DNA of 64,000 nucleotides from Asterochloris sp. CNOR1 (taxonomy: Eukaryota > Chlorophyta > Trebouxiophyceae > Trebouxiales > Trebouxiaceae), in the NCBI GenBank assembly GCA_963969365.1, contig OZ017754.1:1860001-1924000 (forward strand). The letters run 5' to 3'. Positions 59,001 to 64,000 of this stretch are shown here, piece after piece. Position 1 is the first letter of the stretch, and each line of letters opens with the position of its first letter. The translations under genes were made by a program, and so were the position numbers. A model generated the notes under the pieces. It worked only from the letters and a program-made list of their open reading frames with translations. It searched no databases and had not been told where the DNA came from.

Positions 59001-59605
59001 CAGATGGCAGGCGCACATCCAGTGCGACACATTGAACAGATATCCAGGGAGGCCCAGCATGCAGAGCTTGGCCTCAAAACCCAGCTGCGCAGCTCAGTCC
59101 CTGTGAAGCTGGCCTCGCCTGCAGGCCTGACTGGGCACTGTGGCTGGCAACTGGCCAGGAACACCTGACAATGCTGTCCTGCCCTTGCATGGTGCCCTGC
59201 ACTGTTCTGAGCGCCACACATGCGCACACATGGCAGACCACAGCCTCACCGCCCAAAACAGCCAGTGTTTGGCGAGAGAAACCCCAACTGCGGCTTTTCT
59301 GCTGCATGCACTCCCGACATACTTCATTTGGTATGCAGGCGTTCCACTTCACTGACTGACCAAGGGCGCGACTTGTGCCTCCAACAGGACATGCAAAACA
59401 AGTCGGGCCGCATGGCGGTGCCAGGCCTGTATGCAGACGTGAGCTGTGCATCAGTGCACCCTTTCATGGCGCCTTCAGGCCTGTGTGCCGGCCTGACCTG
59501 TATGATTTCATCTTCCTCCAGAAGCTCCTCCAGTGTGAAGCTCTGCTTGTCCAGGATTGCATCAATGGGAGAGCTCTGTGCAAAGCTGGCCACCCTCCAA
59601 AACAT
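50038..59605 (-). CDS. SAPS-domain protein, PP6-type phosphatase regulatory subunit
   Basis: SAPS proteins (SIT4-associated in yeast, PP6R in animals) scaffold the PP6/Sit4 phosphatase. Fifteen exons in consistent phase give 930 residues: 59605-59498, 58862-58668, 58428-58245, 57639-57474, 57010-56842, 56205-56028, 55479-55300, 54839-54635, 53990-53825, 53293-53127, 52716-52625, 52206-52082, 51738-51653, 51328-51180 and 50660-50038. The start MFWRVASFAQSSPIDAILDK with EELLEEDEIIQ is the family's hallmark N-terminus. Helical-repeat blocks follow: FSFLQSPKPLD, SIMESLVKLVGADE, TTYGMLKPPLGSTRL, FPFNSILHHQVTSIL, and VNRWACGRPQ, which ends the domain near residue 535. The rest is acidic and disordered, with RYNAFDDDDED and two copies of LPASPDW. 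The junction between exons 3 and 4 looks some 10-15 residues short, so a small exon may be missing. One intron has a GC donor. The introns are full of exon echoes. Confidence 0.9.
51943..52050 (-). repeat. Two tandem echoes of a SAPS exon end with its 5' splice site
   Basis: In transcription order the real junction GACGGGAG/GTGAGC (52082) is followed by GATCGAAG/GTGAGC (copy about 52018-52050) and GACGCGAG/GTGAGC (copy about 51943-51975). The copies are spaced 75 bases apart and both keep a consensus donor. Confidence 0.8.
53033..53079 (-). repeat. Exon echo of the WACGRP exon's 3' end and donor
   Basis: This repeats 53121-53167 with the pattern GCTCACCT-GTGGC-GCGCCTG-TGCTGCC-GTGTTGCT. The donor (GTGAGC on the minus strand) is retained in the copy. 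Confidence 0.8.
53380..53512 (-). repeat. Two exon echoes of the WACGRP exon's 5' end
   Basis: Segments at about 53380-53425 and 53468-53512 repeat the exon start at 53257-53300. They encode VKSLNKWACRP and CEKVNRQDRRP in place of VENVNRWACGRP. In both, the acceptor AG before the exon is mutated, so they look dead as exons. Confidence 0.85.
53696..53756 (-). repeat. Exon echo of the LLEGNEEWQQYA exon
   Basis: This repeats 53849-53905 nearly base for base; the copy encodes LLEGKEEWQQYAAAAL where the exon has LLEGNEEWQQYAATAL. It lies in the intron between that exon and the WACGRP exon. Confidence 0.9.
54034..54390 (-). repeat. Degenerate tandem repeat in a SAPS intron
   Basis: Units of roughly 90-120 bases recur with shared GGGGCAGCCAGRTGT, CATTGCAGG and ATGCAGTCAG stretches. 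The source exon edge, if any, is not clear. Confidence 0.55.
54873..54960 (-). repeat. Exon echo of the FPFNSILHHQV exon start
   Basis: This repeats about 54768-54850 at a distance of 105-110 bases. Shared stretches are GGTGACCT-TGGTGCAA, TGAAGGGG-ACTGCAGGA-CAG and CCCTGCAG. It lies just upstream of the exon in transcription order and includes a copy of the acceptor. Confidence 0.8.
56545..56700 (-). repeat. Echoes of a SAPS exon 3' end plus intron start
   Basis: The CCTGCCAAGCCCCTCACAA block and the following CCCCACC-GCACCAG-CCG segment repeat 56790-56860, which spans the donor of the exon ending at 56842. A weaker further copy covers about 56640-56700. Confidence 0.7.
57300..57372 (-). repeat. 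Exon echo of the EQLEWLRDTTLMQMLLDR exon end with donor
   Basis: This repeats about 57463-57540. In transcription order both read CAGCTGGAGTGGCT, then diverge, then CTGGACAG/GTGCAGA or CTAGACAG/GTGGGAA. The donor is retained. Confidence 0.85.
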
Positions 59606-60514
59606 GGTGGGCCTGGCGGGGCTCAGAAGGGCCTCAGCAACGGGCACCGCAACCAGTCATGCCCCACTGGGGCTCAGCAGGGGCCCGTCCTGCCGCTGCT
59701 CCACAGCGGTTTGGAGCCTCTTTACTGTGAGTCAGAGCTGGCTCTGCGCAGCGCTTTGGGGTTCAGAAGACCATCAGCTGCCTCCCCGGCTGGTCAAGGG
59801 GTCTGCAGCTCACACAAAGTGCAATTAAGCAGCTGACTTGTCAAGATCATGCCGCCCAGTGGCGGCATCAGAGTGCACCAGCATTGCTTGGCATGCTTTC
59901 CAGAACACAACAGCGCAGCATGGCTGGTGCAGAGGTGCGCATGACACTGTGCCCACAATCCGCCATCCACGCTTCTTCATGTGAACATCATGCCACTTTC
60001 CATGCCAGGCAGACCTCTGTGCACCTTGGTGATCCACAGATGGGTGCGAGCTGAAAGCGCCTGCCTGCGCAGATTGCTTATTCTGCCGGTCAGCCTGCTC
60101 CACTAGCAGCCTCACCAGCGCATGAACAGCGTAGAACCTGTCAAAGGTAGCAAGAAGAAGAACAGCAGCACAAGAATGAGAAAAGCTCCCTGCGGAAGTA
60201 CCCATGGCGCCGACTTTCACACTTCTCAGTACAAGTGGACTGTTGGTAGTGTCAAATGGGTGTTCAGTGCCATTTTCCTGGGCACTCCCACAGTTCACTC
60301 ATCTCTGAGCCTGCAGACTGCAACTCATCTCGTACCATAGGGCACCGCATTACTCTGCAACCTCATCATCCTCAGCACTTAATCCTGCTCCTGTGTAGCC
60401 ATGGCAACTGTGGTACATGTGGTGGCACCCCCATGCTGTGCCCTTGAAGTGATTTGAAGTTCACGATTTCATGGGTGCATTCAGGAGCATAGCTGCACTG
60501 TGCCTGGAATGGAC
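59606..60514. other. Region between the SAPS gene start and the next minus-strand gene
   Basis: This holds the SAPS promoter and the unresolved 3' end of the upstream gene. A minus-strand segment near 60060-60150 is open in two frames and could be a terminal exon (ending VLRCSCAGEAASGAG), but I cannot confirm it. Confidence 0.35.
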
Positions 60515-63475
60515 CTGCTTCATGTCAGGGTTCTCTTGCAACAGCTGCAGGCCCTGGTCTCGGGGCAGGCTGGCGCCCATGGTCTCGACAGCCTCGCCTG
60601 CAGAGACAGGATGTTGTGTCAGTCTACCAGCAACTGACTAGCTTGGGCAACAGGGTGAGCTTCTCAGCAGCAACAGCGTTGCCGTACCTGCTCTCGTGGA
60701 CTTGTCCCACTCCTTGTCACCGCTGCTGCTGCGCTGCTCAGCCAGGGTCGCTCTCTGCTCCGCTGTTGCCTGCTGCCGCAGCTTTGTGCTCTCTGTTGCC
60801 CTGAAGATTGCATTGCTGGTTCAGCATCTGGCATGCAGGGCTTCCAAGCTGAACTTGTCAAGCTGCTGCTTCCCTGCACGCTGCTAAGGCCTCATGACAG
60901 TGGGGCGGCAAGAGCAGCTCATGGAAGGTCACATCAAAACCCCTTTGCAGAGAGCAATCTGCACAAAACTGAAAGCAAGCCCTGTTGCGGCAGCAAACTC
61001 CTGCTCACTTGCTGACAAAGCTGGCAGCCCCCTCACTGCGTCCCGCCACGGAGCGGGCTTCTCCAGCCGCCAAGGTCCCCCGTCCTGTCCCACCAGCTGC
61101 GTCCCTGCCAGCCATGTGGTTCATTGCACGCACAAAATGGCGGCGCCAGGAAGCTTCATCCCCATCTCTGACTGCCACCTTGGCCTCCTTCATCTCCTGA
61201 AACCAGTAGCATTGGAATAAATTGGCAGGCCGACTGCAGATGCTCTACTCAGACAGTCGCAAGGGCAGCGGGCCTGCGCCAGCAGTACGACCTGAACTTG
61301 GAGGGCGCATACACAGCCTTCAGCCTCCTGGGCTTCCTTGCTCATGTCCTGCCATGATAGCACGGCAACCTTCATTTTGAGGGCATTGGCATGGCATTTC
61401 CTGCCAGGGCAATGTGCTTTCTGGTAATGCTGGCACCAACTGAAGAGCGCTGCTCACTCCAAAAAGCAGGCAAACAGTACTGGCTTCAGGAGCAAGTCAA
61501 AGTACATGCTGACTCGGTAGAAGCTTCTTCCGTTTGCTGTATGTGATTGGTGCAAAGCAGTGCTGCTCAGCTCTTGACCGCCACGGCAGCAGGCGGTGCA
61601 GTGCAGCTCCTGGAGGACAAAACGCTGGCATGCGATGCTCACAAGTCGGCGCTTGTCCCCTGCAGACAACTTCTGCGCCCCTGTTAGACCGCAAGCATCA
61701 GCTTAGTCTGCAGCCAAGCTCCAGCTTTCACACCTGCAGCACTGCCTTGAGCTCTGCATCCTCCAGCTGGCCAATATAGTCATCATAGTCCAGGTCATCT
61801 ACAAAGCTCAGCAGGCTGCCCTCCTCATCCTCCTGGACAGCCTCAGCCTGCAAGCATGCACAATGTCATCCCTGCCTTCATGTGAAGCACAGCTGAGCAG
61901 GCTGCCTGCGGCTTTCAACTGAGCAGCGTAAGGCTAGGCCAAAGCAGGCCTGCAAAATCAGAATGCAGGTGAAAGCGCATGGTGGGGCGTGAACAATGAT
62001 ACCTTCCAAACCATGACAACAGGCACTGCTGCAGCAGCCAGTGTTGACTGTGCAGATACTGCCTCCCTATGGCTTGCAGCTGGCACATGTATCCTCACTG
62101 GCCCCGTGTTCCGCACCTGCTGCGGCGACAACGCCCAAGCAGGCTTCCCTCGGGCCCCCACACGGCTCTGTGCTGCACTTTGCGTTGCACCCTGGGCCTT
62201 GGGCGACCTGCTGCAGGCCTCCGCTTCTGCCACCTTGGTGGTGCCTGCACCTCTACTGGCTGCAGGCTGCCCACCAGCCTGCGACTTGCCGCCAGCTTGC
62301 GACTCGCTGCCAAGTGCTGCAGGACTGCAGGGTGCAGAAGCCCGGCTGCTGGGGCCTGCCTGAGACGCAGCTGCCTTCCCTCCCTCTGTCACACTGCCCT
62401 GGTCTGCTGGCTGCTGCAGGGCTGCGGTTGGGCTGGCCGGCCGCTCAGCGGCTGCTGTCTCTGCTGTGGCCTCCTCCCTGCCCCTCTCTGCCAGCGCGGA
62501 GTCAACTAGGGCAGCCATCTCCTGCTGCAGCGCAGCCGCTGAGCCGTCGCTGTCAGCCACTGGCAGGCTACCCTACAGCAATGTGGCAACTATCATCCAC
62601 TGGGCAATATGACCATGGCAGTCCATGGCACAGCTTGTCGCTGCCATGGGGCAGGACAGGTGTAGGCAGATGCCGGCATCCACCCAAAGCGTGCGGCGCT
62701 GAGGACAGCAGCCTGGGGTTGGCTGCAGCACACTGAACTGGACACATTTGATGTTGTCAGGCACCATCCAACAGGCCTCCCAGCCAGCATCAGAGCTAGC
62801 TGCCGTTCCAGGTGCAGCCTGCTCCAGCATGCTGCAGCTTTCGTAGAGCATACCTGGGGTGCGTCTCGGGAAGCTCTGCTAGGGGTAGTGCCTACTCCAT
62901 GACTTGTACCAATCAGCCCAGTCTGCTGCTTGTGCAGCACAGCAGCAGCCATCTTGGCAGGTGTCCAACTGTTGCTCAAATCCTGTCCATCCAGAATAGC
63001 CTTCCGCAGCGCTGCGCTGAACTTTTTCAGAGTGGGGGAGCCCTGCTGCTTGGCACTGTGCCTCTGCCTGGTGTCCTGCAGGAGAAACATGTGATAGGCA
63101 TCGGTGCAGAACTGAGGGCACCACATGACATTCACAGGCATGCACTTGGACTCTCAGCAATTTCTGCTGCATGAGTGTCACCTTCCCTCGCCAGACACTG
63201 TGCTGCAGCTGGCTCAGGAACCTCCTGTGCTTGTCCAGCGCTGTCCGCCTGCGGGGCTTGTGTTGCAGAGGCGTAGGCACCTGTCGCTGCCGCTGCAGAC
63301 CCAGGGACTCAAATATTCCATTCCTCGAGGGGTACTTGAATCCAGCTATTGCCTGCTGACCGATTTTGCTGGTTGCCTTGTCAGGTGCCAGCGTGGTCAT
63401 GGCTGCTGCGAGTGGGTGGGAGGAGCCCACCGCAGTTCCCAGTGTACTCCCAGGCGCCGTTCCAGATGTCATCAT
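60515..63475 (-). CDS. Unrecognised multi-exon protein with acidic and coiled segments; 3' end unresolved
   Basis: I do not recognise this protein. Exons that join in phase are 63475-63182 (start MMTSGTAPGSTLG), 63075-62910, about 62540-62003, 61847-61734, 61196-61009, 60800-60688 and 60597-60515; at least one more lies near 61.6 kb and one or more after 60515. The second exon is basic and helical (SPTLKKFSAALRKAILDG). The third is Ala/Ser/Gln-rich and low in complexity. The fourth carries the clear conserved-looking acidic motif LLSFVDDLDYDDYIGQLEDA followed by ELKAVLQ. The fifth has EASWRRHFVRAMNHM. The next two are charged and helical (QQATAEQRATLAEQR) and GASLPRDQGLQLLQENPDMK. This pattern suggests a cytoplasmic or ciliary coiled-coil protein, but that is a guess. 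The join into the third exon is uncertain. Confidence 0.5.
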
Positions 63476-63683
63476 GGAATCTAGTCGCAGAGGCAAAGAA
63501 CGGTGACCTACGACAGGTCATCTGAGAATCAGATTGGTAGTTGGCGCCATACACATGACATGGGCAAGAATGGGGAATACAAAGTGGGGGATACAAGCCC
63601 TCTCATGGACAAAACAGCATGGACAAAACAGCAAAAGGCAACATGCATTGGCAGATGACGACGTTATGCAAGGGGTGGGAAGA

Positions 63684-63852
63684 TTACACATCCCTCTTCA
63701 TGGGTTGGAGCCAAATTCCGTCCTTGGGCATAAGGGTAATGCCAGTGACGTACTCCAGGCTACTGCCGGGGGGGTGCTTGCTGGTGTCGAGCTGAAACGT
63801 GAAGGTCTGGTGCAGCCTGACCAGCGTCAAGATCGCCTCCTGGACGGCAAAC
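63684..63852 (-). CDS. Cytochrome P450, last exon only (gene continues beyond the window)
   Basis: The exon encodes RFAVQEAILTLVRLHQTFTF and ends GITLMPKDGIWLQPMKRD plus one residue before the stop. This is the helix L and C-terminal beta region that directly follows the heme-binding cysteine in P450s. From memory it looks nearest to CYP711/CYP3-like clans. The cysteine motif itself would sit in the preceding exon beyond 64000. The exon begins after a clear TGCAG acceptor. It is intact as far as visible. Confidence 0.8.
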
Positions 63853-64000
63853 CTGCAGATAGCACAGCAGCTGTAGAGGAAGCGGAGCAGCACACAGGTC
63901 TGAGGGCAAAGATGCTGTGCAAGCAAGGATATGGGAGGATTAGCCCAGCAGCACGCAACACACGATGCCTCAGCCCCTGCAGGCTGGCTGCTTGTGGGCT
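63853..64000 (-). other. Intron of the cytochrome P450 gene, cut by the window edge
   Basis: No exon is recognisable between the P450 acceptor and the right edge. Confidence 0.5.

Noticed and set aside
1-64000. Many long open frames antisense or out of frame to the exons, some over 150 codons
   Set aside because: GC-rich DNA makes long chance frames. These lack family motifs, cross splice sites of supported genes and often begin at GTG or TTG rather than ATG.
1-64000. Search by eye for transposons, LTR elements, viral genes, tRNA and rRNA
   Set aside because: No reverse transcriptase, integrase, transposase or capsid motif, no paired terminal repeats and no tRNA cloverleaf or rRNA sequence was recognised.

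Overview
The window looks like nuclear DNA of a green alga, most likely a chlorophyte of trebouxiophyte type. Every gene is split into many short exons, introns are GC-rich with GT(G)AG donors and TGCAG acceptors, and the best matches I recall are plant or algal families: a CCA1/LHY-type clock MYB, a plant-type transaldolase, a plant three-RRM protein and a SAPS-domain PP6 subunit. I saw no rRNA, tRNA, CRISPR array, transposon or viral element. The species is not determined. Reading frames were built by hand from splice sites and intron phase; for most genes the exon lengths add up to an exact multiple of three.

Layout from left to right: a three-RRM RNA-binding protein (+, 1516-8145); a saccharopine-dehydrogenase-like oxidoreductase (-, 9137-13373); a transaldolase homologue (-, 14269 to at least 18400); an F-box/leucine-rich protein (+, 18924-19972); a CCA1/LHY-like single-MYB protein (+, 21174-28019); a 99-residue YCII-domain protein (-, 28490-29095); a 28-exon FUSC/aromatic-acid-exporter-like membrane protein (+, 29483-41999); an MTM1/SLC25A39-type mitochondrial carrier (-, 42335-44826); adenine phosphoribosyltransferase (+, 45204-46406); a DNL-type zinc-finger protein with a long N-terminal extension (-, 46791-48348); a doubtful reading frame (+, 48682-49299); a SAPS-domain PP6 regulatory subunit (-, 50038-59605); an unrecognised acidic/basic protein (-, about 60515-63475); and the last exon of a cytochrome P450 (-, 63684-63852, running off the right edge). 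Genes lie close together, alternating in strand, with convergent gaps of 335-990 bases and divergent gaps of about 380 bases. They share no single pathway.

The most striking signal is one that no gene family explains. Introns repeatedly contain decayed, same-orientation copies of the neighbouring exon edge together with its splice site. I call these exon echoes and list more than fifteen in seven genes on both strands. They look like tandem duplications of exon-intron junctions that lengthen introns, and a few keep an open frame in the right phase. Other notable points are an arginine at the position of the Schiff-base lysine in the transaldolase, at least five GC-AG introns, and a four-cysteine matrix loop in the mitochondrial carrier.
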